In this document: piece by piece, positions 9,895-21,413 of the stretch
Layout of the letters: each line of letters begins with the position of its first letter
Numbering within the stretch: position 1 is the stretch's first letter
DNA from: Lentinula raphanica
Taxonomy: Eukaryota > Basidiomycota > Agaricomycetes > Agaricales > Omphalotaceae
Length of the DNA: 64,000 nucleotides
Reading direction: 5' to 3'
Assembly: GCA_027919835.1 (NCBI GenBank)
Contig: JANVFP010000027.1
Coordinates: 310,001-374,000, forward strand
Position numbers and translations under genes: made by a program
The notes under the pieces: model-generated
What the model was told of the DNA's origin: nothing
The model's database searches: none
The model's input: the letters and a program-made list of their open reading frames with translations, nothing else

Positions 9895-11244
9895 CAGCTT
9901 CGCATTACACTCTGATACATACGGTATTACCTTCCTACAGCCGTCTTGAGAACCCATCACGTTTTGCGCACCAGCCATCCTTCTAGAGTACTCCTTCTAC
10001 TTATGACTACGACTATAACACTGCTCTGGGCAATGTATAGCTGTTTCATTGATCTCCGTACGTGATAATCCTTTTACGCTTCCCACTGAACTAACGAATC
10101 TCTAAGGCTTCGACCTTCAAATAGTGGAATATGACCTACCGGGTATCGACATACGCCAGCGAGTCATGGGACTTGCTCGCCGCTGGATCTGTTCCCGGAA
10201 CCACGTTCATTCCACTTGAATCCGGATTCCGGGCTGGACGTTGACTAGAGGCTGGAAAACGATGAGGAATAATCGGGGTGAGTTCTCGTAACAACAATAA
10301 ATTCTTTGTAGGTAACATTCTTCCTACCCGAAGAGATGTTCGGATCCGAGCTGAATAGAATAAAAACCGCCTTCATATTTCTTTTTTCCTTCTCTTCATC
10401 ATCGCCTCTTGACTACACCAGCTCGCCTCTGCTCTTCTCTTCGCCTACGTTGTTTCCCGTCAACCTCGAGATTGTGGACCACTATCAGTCTCTTTGGGCA
10501 ATGCTTATGATCTATCGGGCACCTGTAATGGCAGAACGGATGAGTTACGGAAATAACTGCAAGGGAACTCGATGATTCCTCTCTCAACACTCAGTATCTG
10601 CATCAACTCAGCTCAAATACGCCGTCGAAAAACTCCATAACTTTCGAAACTTGCTTCCAGCACCCACTCCTTCATTGTCTTCGTTTGTTTCTAGACCGTT
10701 TCCTGATCGCTCGACGTAGATTCCTCGCTGTACATTCCATCTTCCTTGCAGCCCCTTGTCCTCCACAACCTCGCACAAACAAGGGCTCGCCAGAGTAAGG
10801 TGACGACCTTCTTCAGTTGTTTCGTCCAAACAAACACCCACGAACCGCGGTGCCAGATCCACGACGGAATTGAAGTCTATCGCTGCAAATTGATATGATC
10901 AGATCCGTTGGGCACTGGTACGAAGAAAGCGAGGATAGATGAGCACGAAGGGAACGCGCACAGAAGATAGCGGTCGGGAGCTGGGACTAACGAAGACTCA
11001 TGCGGGACTGGACTTCGTTCATGGCACCCGTTCGCGATCATCAAAGACGTTTTGTAACGGGAGAACCTGATACTTGCAAGAAAGAGCTGTGCGTTAGGAG
11101 AAAGAGGTTCCGGAATAGGATCCGGTCAGATTACCAAGCCTCAATTCTTTGAATCTTCGTGAGTAGTCCTACGTTCGTCTCGGGTTCATTGTGCTGATTG
11201 ATAGTTCCTGGACATAGAGACTATCGCGGGAAGCTGTGCTCTTC
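9895..11244. repeat. Copy 2 of the 1.35-kb tandem duplication
   Basis: Adjoins copy 1 and ends with the same GGGAAGCTGTGCTCTTCC block (11228-11245) that ends copy 1. The minus-strand open frame at 10608-10862 (RFVGVCLDETTEEGRH) is the counterpart of the one at 9257-9613 (RFVGVCLNDMTEQGRH). This is weak evidence that the unit once held part of a protein gene. Hairpin arms around 10153-10183 (CCAGCG/CGCTGG) correspond to the copy 1 hairpin. Confidence 0.8.
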
Positions 11245-12501
11245 CATACACCTTCCCGCTCAATGAATCAATGGAGGCCAATAGTATTCGTGAGCCCAAA
11301 CGATGAACGTACACGGAACGTACAAATTGAAATCAATCCAAGACCATCGACGCGTGCTTTTTTCATGCCTTGACATCCGACGTTTTTGCAAGATCCTACA
11401 TCGCCGCATCCTCGGAACCCCTTCGTATGGAGTATTGAGATGCGGGGTACTTGCATGGCCGCCCTTGCCCGCTGCATGCGTTCCAGTTACGATCGAAAAG
11501 ACCGGGCGACGATGAACACGCTGCCGTTTCCCATTTTCGAATAGGTCGAAGACAGACAGCGGCCCCTCGTTCGTCCCCAATATCCTACCGGTTGGGTTCA
11601 CAGTCTAGAAAAAACTGGGGACCGCTCGAATTTGCTTCCGTTGATCACGTTCTTGCCCGTTGGGGAGTATCGGTGGTCGTGAAATCGACTAGTCTAGGCC
11701 ATTCGTGTCCAGAGTAGAACGAAAGAGCGTCCAAGAGCCTGCGCAAACTCTTCGTTGGCCATATTTTCAGGTACCAGGGACAAGCTGAATCGATTGCTTA
11801 GGCGTACCGAATTTGTGCATCATGGTGAGTTTTGCTTTTGTTTTCGCAATATCGATTTCTGATATACCTCTGAATTCAGTTGGCTAGTTTAGGCCGGTGA
11901 GATTGATATCCGGGGCATCTGAACAAATAAGGTTACGTAGGAGGAGTGGTTTGATCCCTGAAAAATGGAGTGGGCGTTGAGTGGATGGATGGATGGACGG
12001 ATGATAGATTGCAGAAAGCCAGATAGAGAGGAGCGTCATCGGCGGAGGCTGTAACGCCTGAAACTGGAGTCTCTGTGCTTTGCGGTTTGCGGAATACGCT
12101 GTTCACGGTGAAGGATGGCCAATTGGCTGTTCAACACATCCTAGACAACCCCAGACTCGCTTAGCTACCCCGGACTATTGTTGATCGCGACACCCCGCAA
12201 TCCAGGTCCCTAACCGACCTCCGCATCCGGCGGCCTGGCATTAACCTTGTCCCGTTTTGTGAGGTTTCCCCCTTCCTCTGTACGAACTTTTTGATAACTT
12301 TGAGGACATAGAGGCTTTTTATTTGCACAGAACTTGTTGTTAACGACAAAGATGGGGGGGATGAGGACCATGTGGACGTTGACAGGGCCGTTTTTAGCAC
12401 CCGAACTAATCACCGACCCAAAAATTAGAGGGGAGACCGTGTGACAAGGTCCGCCCGCCTTTTTCAAGTGATCCGATCCATTCATGTGACTTACGGTTCT
12501 C
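11245..12501. other. Intergenic region upstream of the sugar transporter
   Basis: No supported gene; open frames at 11260-11717 and 12161-12485 lack recognisable motifs and overlap on both strands. The last few hundred bases hold CCCC/GGGG runs and a TATA box and probably include the transporter promoter. Confidence 0.4.
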
Positions 12502-12509
12502 TATAAATA
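12502..12509 (+). promoter_or_regulatory. TATA box of the sugar transporter
   Basis: TATAAATA lies 101-108 bp before the start codon, followed by a pyrimidine-rich stretch (12530-12600) typical of strongly expressed fungal promoters. Confidence 0.5.
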
Positions 12510-12609
12510 CCGGCCCAGAACCTTACCCTTCTTTTCGTGCTTGCTTTTTTGCATCCTCTTTACCCCAGCTCTCACCTTCCCGAGTTTTATCTCTAGAGCT
12601 TTTTGCACG

Positions 12610-14409
12610 ATGCCTGGCGGCGCAGTCCCTCTTCACGCTACGACCGATGTCAACCGTATCGAAGCACCAGTCACCGTAAAGGCCTACCTTATGTGTGCAT
12701 TCGCCGCGTATGTATCATCTTCGTCGTCTCCAATCGTCGTAACTCAACTCGTTTCGCTGCAGATTTGGTGGTATCTTCTTCGGTTATGACTCTGGTTACA
12801 TCAACGGTGTTACCGGTTCAGCCGTGTTCATTCACTCTATCGAAGGAGACGGCGTAGATTCTCTGACTTCCTCCCACAATTCGCTCATCGTCTCCATCCT
12901 CTCTGCTGGTACCTTCTTTGGTGCCCTCATCGCTGGTGATCTTGCTGAATGGTATGGTCGTCGTCCCGTCATCATCGCTGGTTGCTTCGTCTACATGATC
13001 GGTGTTATCCTCCAAGCTGCCCACTCTTCTGGTCTTGGTCTCATCGTCTCCGGTCGTCTCATCGCTGGTTTTGGTGTCGGTTTTGTTTCGGCCATCATTA
13101 TCCTGTACAGTACGTCAAATATGTCCGCTTTCGCCACTTGCAATCTTGACTGATCACTTTTCAATAGTGTCTGAAATATCTCCCCGCAAAGTCCGTGGTG
13201 CTCTCGTTTCCGGTTACCAATTCTGTATCACTATCGGTCTCCTCCTCGCATCTTGCGTCGATTATGCTACCGAAAGCCGCAACGACACTGGCTCGTATCG
13301 TATTCCCATCTGTATCCAATTCGCATGGGGTATCATCCTCGCTACGGGTCTTTTCCTCCTTCCCGAATCCCCTCGTTATCTAGTCAAGAAAGGCCAACTT
13401 GACCGTGCGAGAAACGTTCTCTCTCGTCTTCGTGGTCAGCCTCCCGAGTCAGAGTACATCGAAACCGAGATTGCCGAAATCCTTGCCAACCACGAGTTCG
13501 AGAAAAACCTCATCCCCGACTCTGGCTACTGGGGCTCCTGGTACCAATGCTTCACTGGTGGTCTCCGGACTTCTAACTCTAACCTTCGTAAGACCATCCT
13601 TGGCACTTCCCTCCAGATGATGCAACAGTGGACTGGTGTCAACTTCATCTTCTACTACTCGACGCCTTTCCTGCAGTCGACTGGCGCCATCTCCAACTCC
13701 TTCCTGATGTCGTTGATCTTCACCATCATCAACGTCGTCTCTACTCCTATCTCTTTCTGGACCATGGAACATGTCGGTCGTCGCCCCGTTCTCATTTGGG
13801 GTGCCGCCGGTATGTTCTTCTGCCAGATCATCGTTGGTGCTGTCGGAGATTCCGTTGGTTTCAACAGTAAGTTCAAAAACCCCTTATCCTCTTTTCGTCA
13901 CTAACGTATATTTTACAGAGACTCACGTTGACTCTGCCGGCAACACGATCGCCAACAACATCTCTGCCGTCAACGCTCAGGTCGCTTTCATCGCTATCTA
14001 TATCTTCTTCTTCGCCTCCACCTGGGGACCAGCCGCTTGGGTCTGCATTGGTGAAATTTTCCCTATCCAGATCCGTTCCCGTGGTGTCGCGCTCTCTACC
14101 GCCTCCAACTGGTTGTGGAACACTATCATCGCCGTCATTACCCCTTACATGGTCGACAGTGACCGAGGCAACCTCCGTTCGAATGTCTTCTGGGTCTGGG
14201 GTGGTCTTTGCGGATGCTGCTGGCTATACGCTTACCTCCTCGTTCCTGAGACAAAGGGACTTTCGCTCGAACAGGTCGACCAGATGATGGCTGAGACTAC
14301 ACCCAGGACATCCTCCAAGTGGCGGCCAACGAAGACTTTCGCAGCGGAGATGGGTATGGCCGGCGACCACAAATTGGTCCACGACGAGGAGCATAAGGAG
14401 ATGGCGTAA
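12610..14409 (+). CDS. MFS monosaccharide (hexose) transporter
   Basis: Four exons: 12610-12707, 12763-13109, 13168-13866 and 13919-14409, all with GT-AG introns of 52-58 nt, giving 544 aa. Family marks: FGYDSGYINGV in TM1, WYGRRPVI (loop 2-3), PESPRYLVKKGQ at the start of the central loop, QQWTGVNFIFYYS (TM7), GRRPVLIWGA (loop 8-9) and PETKGLSLEQVD after TM12. These are the signatures of the sugar porter family, and length and motifs match fungal high-affinity glucose/hexose permeases of the plasma membrane. The ATG is the first one after the TATA box and gives the short cytosolic N-terminus expected. Substrate cannot be fixed from sequence. The C-terminal tail is hydrophilic (DEEHKEMA). Confidence 0.92.
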
Positions 14410-15891
14410 TCGTCGTTGTCGTTCTTAGTGTACCAAACCTCACATATCTTCGATCTTCATTCACTTGACACTCTGTGGGCTTTCTCTTATTCTTGACGAC
14501 CTTCTGTACTTCTACTGTAATTCATGCAAAGCAAGTTTTGTGCTGGCCTCTACGTAGTATACTGGCCTCTAACTGGGATTCTAATGATACCGAAATGAAA
14601 AATCAACTCAAACATCAAACATCTGCGGGAGAACCTTTAGAGTCTTATGAGCTTGCGTGAAAGCGGTAACGAGCGCAGTGGGGAAAGAGAAGCGTTTGGA
14701 TTAAAAATCTCATCCAGGGTCTCAATTGCTCGACCATGAGGACACTGAGTATAGTATATACGAATGTCAACGTAGAAAACGGTTCGCTGCCATTCGCATA
14801 TGCAATCCCGCATCTGTTTGACGAATCTATTCACAAATCACAGTACGTCTCCAACCAGTATATCTACGCGTTCCAATCGCCAAATCTCTCGATTTCAATT
14901 ACCACTGGACCAACCGGAAAGGCCTCAGTTTTGACGGTGGAGAAATCATTTACTGGCGGACACTAGGAAGACTGAATTGCGATATCGAACTACCATTTCG
15001 ACCGTATTGCATATACCTCGTAATACGGAAGACAATCTCTATCGACTTCACTAACCGAATTCATGATTATGTGTTCCCCCGGATCGTAGGGCTGAGGACT
15101 TGTCATAGAGAAGTGAATTATCGTTCGAACATCGAGTATATTAAGATGAATCGGTCGTTCAACGCCATGATTCGAGGGTGAGGGATTTCGGAATCGTATG
15201 TGAAATTCAAAGTTTTACATTAGAGGCTTTCCACTGGCTTTAGTCACGCCTGTAGCTCATGCCACTGCCAGTGAAGCTCGATTCGATCTGATTCATTCGA
15301 GTTGATGAGGTATACCTGCGCGAGTTCAAAACCGTCGTATCACCCAAGAGATCAAACACGTTGAACACAAAAAGGAAAACATCATTGGTGTTGCACCTCA
15401 TGATCTTTGTATTAAGTGGGTTTTGGCCTGAATATGATAAGAGAAGGTTTCAGGATTGAAATAGACCGCATACCATAGGCCTCGAGTACCAAACTAAACA
15501 ACCTGAGGATAGTAGGCTGCAAGATGAATTGACAAGGGACTTTATTTATGCTGGTTCGCCTTATCTTCGGAGACGGCCGATAAAGAGTATCTAAAGGAGA
15601 CAGCAGCTACGGGTCACGTACAGACAGACGGGCGCAGAAGTCCAGTCAGGTAACTGACTGGCCATGGGTCGGCCTCTCATCAGAGTCGCGCGCGCAGTAG
15701 GCACCTGATATTGGTCCCTTGGGAGGATGCCCCAGACCCATTCCCCTCCATAAAAACCTACGCATATGCCGTGGTCCCCAATGCTTAGTCAACCAACTGC
15801 AGTTGAATTGGGTATCATGTGGTTCAATGCCATGTGACATACTCCACCCCGCGATTAGGTAGCCATGTTCTGTAATTGCTAAAGTAGAACC
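14410..15891. other. Intergenic, no gene recognised
   Basis: Short overlapping open frames only. One neat hairpin, CCAGTCAG (15642-15649), loop GTAA, CTGACTGG (15654-15661), lies 230 bp before the tRNA-like sequence. Confidence 0.4.
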
Positions 15892-15992
15892 GGCAGGTTA
15901 GGGCAGCGGTTAAGCCCTCTGATGAGCTCCTTCGCGAGAGCGAAACCTGCTATAAAGTCCCTACCTTTCGGGTTCGAACCCCAAAGCTGTCC
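15892..15992 (+). ncRNA. Degenerate tRNA-Ser-like sequence (tRNA pseudogene or SINE head)
   Basis: A pol III B box GGTTCGAACCC lies at 15971-15981, and a D-arm-like GGGC...GGTTAAGCCC at 15901-15917. The ends can pair as an acceptor stem, GGCAGGT with AGCTGTC, with one G-G mismatch and one G-U pair; the T-stem has one mismatch. The arm layout (long insert between D arm and T arm) would suit a Ser/Leu-type tRNA with a variable arm or intron, but no convincing anticodon stem-loop could be folded. A functional tRNA is unlikely. Confidence 0.4.
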
Positions 15993-17552
15993 ACTTTTGG
16001 TAATCTCTCACCATCTGAATTGAGCGTCGTATCCGCCGGGCTTGAGATAGATTGATGGTACGAGTAGGAAAAATTTCCTGTACTCGAAGCTGCTGAATTG
16101 ATGTCGTATGGAGAACCTCAGGAGAACCTTGTCTCTGGAGATTTCTGATTCGAGAACAAAGCAACTGGCGCAGTGGGAAAATCCTTCCCAGTTAGGAAAA
16201 CCTCATCAGCTCACGTGCTTTTATAATAGACGCCTGTCTTCTCAGCCGTCCGGCGTCGACGGTCGCATAATGATCTTGTTGATATCCAACGCATGCACTA
16301 GATGCTCCTTGTACCTCTATAAAGCCATAACCAATGTTTGGTGCTGAACTCAACATCCAACATACGTCAAGCTTAAACTTACAATTGCACTAAAACTCCT
16401 CAAAAAATTCATACCCTAGTTCATACATACCCCTCATCTTCTAAACTTCTCATCAAAATATCCGAAGAACGAGTACGAACAGCTACAACTATGCTTTCGT
16501 ACGTATCCTCGCATGAAGGCTCTGCTGTGGTTAATCGTCTTTCCTGCTTCCCTGGCATCCATTTATAAACCGGAATTTTCAGTGGATGCTCGCTGGGACA
16601 AGGCCCGTGGTGGTCTTATATGGTCTGTAATTCCTCAACGCTCCTACAGTTCGTGTGGTTCCTCTGCTCTCGACTGAGCCAGTGAACGACGCGCTTACCC
16701 CTTTCAGACTAATTATCGACCTGGTCGTTATGTGCACCACACTCGTCTCTTGCGGTGCTTCCGTCATCTATGGCCTACTCCAATCGTACTTCACTACTAT
16801 CAATAAGCCTCGTTCTCCACTCAACTATCCAGGAAGTGTTCGAGGTACTATCTCGCTGCAAAGATGGTCAAGTCATGTCGATTTATCAGAAGCCAACATC
16901 GCAACGGAGAGCCTGTGCTGATCCTGTGCTGATCCGCACTAGACTGGGCTCAGTGGCCTCGCACAGGCTAGCGGGTTGAATCAGTTAGTCTTCGCACTTG
17001 ACAATCTCCTGCCCCATCTTGCTCCAACGCGCACTTTAACTTTGTTTCTCAGATCAAATCCAACCTGATTCGGATTGTCTAGCAGTGCCGCATCGGTTGA
17101 GTGAAATTTACGCAGTATAGGTCGAATGCCCAATTTCGACAGAGAAACTGGAGAGAAGGCACACACATAGACACCTTTTCAGTAGCTCTCTGCATGTGTG
17201 CGAAGTTTGAGGCTGAACGGAAAAAATTACGTCCAGGAATTCGTGGTTTGTCCCAGTCGTTTCAACTCTTCAGAAGGGAGATGCACTCAACCTCATGCCA
17301 GAAAGATATGTTTCGTGCGCCTTTTGTCTCCTGTCTCAGTATCTCCAGTCTCCGATGTGACTCGTGACATATCCCCCTCCATCTTCTCCTGTTCGTTTCG
17401 CTTGAAAGTGAGGTCAACTTTCTTCCGGTATTTTAAGAGCAGTCAAGCTCTTCAATAACATGCTAAAGGCTCTTCTCATTTGTCTGCTTCGTCAACAAAG
17501 GGTGGAACAAAATATCCTACATTCATCTTCCCGTAGTGGTCATCATTGACTT
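15993..17552. other. Intergenic with promoter-like motifs, gene unresolved
   Basis: TATAAAG at 16318-16324 is followed by an A/C-rich leader and an ATG at 16490 that runs at once into a GTACGT splice donor; an acceptor TTTTCAG follows near 16580. Joining them gives only about 36 codons before a stop, so a gene is possible but not supported. The open frame at 16655-16921 holds one hydrophobic stretch and nothing recognisable. Confidence 0.3.
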
Positions 17553-18212
17553 TCACTCTGTGATCAGTTCCCAAACATCTTCCCCACTCGCTACTTCCTT
17601 CAAACCACGAAATCTATTCCGTCCTTGCAGAAGCTCCCATCTCAACGATCTGTCCTCCCAAGATTCTAGACCAGGTTCACTCTGATGATTTCCTCTTCGC
17701 CGTTTAACCCTTTTTTTCAGGTCCTTGCAGATTGTACGCAGTACATCCAATACGGTGACGTGTTCTGAAACGGAACGATGCACAGTAATGAACCATGGCA
17801 ACAACGGATGAGTGATCGTCAATGACGGGAGAGGTGGCTGAGTAGCCGGATTGAAGATCTCTGCTCCTGCTGCCATCATCAGAGCTGATTGTACTGTTTC
17901 AGATGCGGACAAGTCGAGATCAATTAGAGCTGCGGGAGAGGCTGAGCTGCTGTCGTGGCTTTGAGACAAATATGAGCTGCTGGATGCTCGCAGTAATGGG
18001 TGCAACGATATCGGACCTCCAACGGTATTCTGGGAAGGAAGAGGTATAGGACTGTATGGTGAAATTGAGTAATGCAGCATCGGTGGTGCGGATAAAATCG
18101 GTGCTGCATTGTATGTACCAAGTGGCGGATACAGTGGTGAGTTGGCAATGACGTGTCTTGACACAGGATGACCAGATGATCTTGAAGGCAAGGACTGTGC
18201 GTAAGGATGCAT
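17553..18212 (-). CDS. DUF6699 domain protein
   Basis: 219 aa from the first ATG of a 711-nt open frame. The N-terminal half is disordered and rich in Pro, Ser, His and Tyr. The C-terminal part begins PPLPSLTITHPLLPWFITVH and continues with VTVLDVLRTICKDL, which is how I recognise the DUF6699 domain, a family of unknown function common in Agaricomycetes. It ends with WELLQGRNRFRGLKEV. Upstream on the same strand there is a likely 5' intron (donor GTGAGT near 18484, acceptor TTTCAG near 18422) and an ATG at about 18401 starting MHPNTIRHRSS; I could not connect it in frame, so an N-terminal extension remains possible. Function unknown. Confidence 0.7.
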   Translation of the reverse strand: MHPYAQSLPSRSSGHPVSRHVIANSPLYPPLGTYNAAPILSAPPMLHYSISPYSPIPLPSQNTVGGPISLHPLLRASSSSYLSQSHDSSSASPAALIDLDLSASETVQSALMMAAGAEIFNPATQPPLPSLTITHPLLPWFITVHRSVSEHVTVLDVLRTICKDLKKRVKRRRGNHQSEPGLESWEDRSLRWELLQGRNRFRGLKEVASGEDVWELITE

Positions 18213-18263
18213 TCTATTCAAACGCACAGACGGTGAACTCTGGCGCCTTCTCGTCAGTTTCAC

Positions 18264-20398
18264 ATCGCTACCTGTTGGTTTAACAAAGAACCCACCAATT
18301 CGGAATCACTTGAAGCGTGTCGGCTCACAAGCGGGTGGGGATTCTGATAATGCTGGTGCGACGACGACGAAGAGCGATGACGGATAGTGTTTGGATGCAT
18401 GATGATATGGAAGAAAGGATCGGCTGAAACAAACGTGTTTCACAAGTAAGTCCTGGTGCATTATACGAGTTGGTTTGCAGTACTCACCTACGTTGCGATT
18501 TGCCCAACGAACGGTTCAAAATGCAGCAAGGATGGCAGATAGCAGCAGGATTATGGGCAAGGAAGGGCCAGCGCAAGCCAATGAATGTGGAAAGGACAAA
18601 AGAGCAGCCTTGACGGTAATACTTGGTCCCTCTGGCTTTATATTGTCATGGGATGACAAATTTACACCTCTTCAGCAATTGAAGACTATCGAATATGTTA
18701 TGGCCAATTTTGGAGCCTCAGTCATTTTGCGTATACTGATTTGGAGGAAAATGGTACATAAGAATGTTGAAATAACAAGCAACCGAGACTAAAAAAGAAG
18801 CCCCAGTGCCATCATTGACCGCATGCTATGTTTGTTTTCGAGGTGTCCCATCCCGAAATGATCATTCATCATTGTGATTGTACTATTGGAGTATGTCCCG
18901 TCAGCAGCTGGGCAATTTGAGAATGTCTCCAGGATTGCCTCTGTGCCGCAGTTTCGCTGTCGCGATTTACTACGACTGACATACCCTCCATCTGAGGCTG
19001 TTCAATGCCCAGGTAAACACAGCTTTGAGAAATAGTGTCGATACAGCCTTGAGCTGTTTACCTTCTAGTTTGCACATGCTTCGAGACTATAATCTCGAAT
19101 CTCCTGTGTCTTCTCGTCTGGTCAGTACATATACGCTACTTCCAAGGTAAAGGGTCCTTCCTTTTATCTCTGCCTTCTTCGATCTTTGTTGGTGCCTGAG
19201 CCCATAGAGGGCTTAGGATCAGAGTACGTTTCGTCTCCTGATCATTGATGTAATTGCGAGGAGTACCAGACAACGGAGAATGTCTTTTGTTATTTTGCCA
19301 GGGCAATAGCTTCGGAATGCCTTCGTGAGAGCGGCAGAAGACGCAGTAATTTACAAGAGCAGATCTTCCAAAATGAACTTGAACTTCCATTGACATTCAC
19401 TTAGGTTGATGAATTGTGCCATGAAATTCCGGTCATTGTGTCCCCTGCTCAATCGCCCAACTCTATACGCTCGCTACTGCATTCAACAAAGTTCGGTGCC
19501 TCACTAATCATCGATATCTCTCAACTTGACCCATGAATCTTGTTCGGTGATCTGAGTTGAAACATTGAAGAAGCGCGAAGATGCGAGGGACTGTATCTTT
19601 TTTCGGATGGCACCCAGATGAACAACAGAAGTCGTAAGTGTTGATTCTGATTCTCCAATAATCATCTATCACGGAGATTGTTTCGAGTCAGCGTCAATCA
19701 CCCACCAGTCAAATCGATAGACCCAGTCTCAGAGATCCATTCGACTTCGTGACAGAGTCAGCGGTGTGAATACAAATAGCAGCTGGGAGGTATCGTTGTT
19801 GTAGTGAATAGCTATCGAACCAGATTCAGGATGACCTTACGCTTGGTAGCAAACATAGTACAAGTTTTTTATAATATTACCGCTTTTGCATCTACACACA
19901 GCAATGACTGACTATGACAACGAATTGATTAGAAAAAAAGAACACCTTTTGGAAGCGAGCTCTAACCATGGATAGCTGTGACCTGAACCACAGAGTCCCG
20001 ATGGGTTCGGTTGGAGATTGTAGAAAGCACTCGTACTAGTTTCAAATAAGTGCATTCGGTTTCGTCGAACTGGACGCAGCATAGGCGTGCTGCTATCAGT
20101 GATCACTACTAAAGGATGTGAACAGTGAGACGGCAACTCGTGAAGTTACTATGTCAAGGTTCGAAGTGGCAGTGAACCACACCCTTGATTGCACAGCTGG
20201 GGCGCTACGGAAAGCAGCGGGCTCCCGAACGTAAATGAAGACTTTTGTCATTAAGCCTGCGTGGATAGAGTCTTGCGGTTGGTATATGGCGGCAAAACCT
20301 TTCCGTGTCCGACAGTTGCTTGGTTGCTACATCAAGACCTACCCCATATGATATTGCAAGCGTGCAGCAGCTTGGAGCAAAGTATTCGATTTTGAGTT
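18264..20398. other. Intergenic, no gene recognised
   Basis: A TATA-like ATATAAAG on the minus strand near 18645 could serve the DUF6699 gene. The plus-strand open frame 18475-18792 is antisense to that promoter and has no recognisable motif. Nothing else supported. Confidence 0.35.
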
Positions 20399-20693
20399 TC
20401 AACCACCTTCGGTGGAAGCTACGTGATTTGGCGTAGCAGGCAACTCTTGAAGAGACTTGGCATCTAACAATGACAGGATGAGATCTACAGGAAGCATTGC
20501 GGCAGAAGCAAGAACAGAGGAGTTGTACTGTCTCGAGGGGATACGAACATGGCGGAGGAAATTAGATTCGACCAGAGCCTGGCCTAAAGAATCAAGGGAT
20601 ATTCCTGACAAAAAGTACAGGCAAAGTACCAATTAAGGAGGATACTTGAAATGCTTGACCTGCCTTTGCTGCTTCCAACGCTCGTAGAATCAT
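20399..20693 (-). CDS. Tentative small or partial gene, function unknown
   Basis: Exon 20399-20604 joins in phase to an upstream exon ending at 20660 through a 55-nt GT-AG intron (GTCAAG...TTGTCAG). The joined sequence reads MILRALEAAKAGISLDSLG and continues to a stop at 20399, about 79 aa from this Met; the frame stays open farther upstream, so the start may be earlier. Helical, Leu/Ala-rich composition looks protein-like, but I recognise no family and the donor is weak. Confidence 0.3.
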
Positions 20694-21413
20694 AAAGAGA
20701 CAGAGAGCAGGCAGTGTTGAATGCTGAGTGCTGAGGGTTCGACTGTGGCGATTCAAATGACAGATTGCACATCATCCACAACCGTATATGATGAGAGACT
20801 TTCGGTCTCCAACCCTATAACGTCTCGAGCGAGCTCCAAGGCCGACGACGCGCGCGTTCTTCGATACTTCATGCACAGAAATTACGCAGTGAACGGACGA
20901 TAGACTTTCTTAAAGACGGGGGGCAGAGAAATCATGGGATGAATATAGTCGCAGGTCTGAGAGTAACACGAAAAGTTGAATTATTTGATACAACGATTGA
21001 TTGAAGGAGGAGACAAATACGCATCGAAAAAAAATTGTACCCAGAGCTGATTAGCCACCTAATCAGTAGAAAAGTACGACAAGACGACATGCCCAGCTCT
21101 GGCTTGCTTCCTCTACCCGCCAACATTGAAGACTGTTCATGAGACGAATCCTAGCCTTTCTTATGGGAGATGTGGACGGGATGACTGTAGAGAAAAAAGA
21201 TGCGTAGACGCCGCCAACTTTTTATACGTGACCGGGATCAAGCGGACCGAATTTCTCCAGTAAGGCGAGGTCAACCAATCAAAACTTATCTTCTTGTTTG
21301 AATTTTCACTTGTTCGCAAATCGGCATAGCATTTTCTACGCTCATACATCTACTGTAAGTACCAGACGATATGGGTATACTCATTCAGAATTCGTAAATC
21401 ATCGACACGGCCT

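Noticed and set aside
11260..11717. Overlapping open frames on both strands
   Set aside because: Mutually antisense, no motif, no splice signals that extend them.
15892..15992. Functional tRNA gene
   Set aside because: Mismatches in acceptor and T stems and no foldable anticodon arm.
18475..18792. 105-codon plus-strand open frame as a gene
   Set aside because: Antisense to the probable promoter and 5' exon of the DUF6699 gene and without recognisable features.
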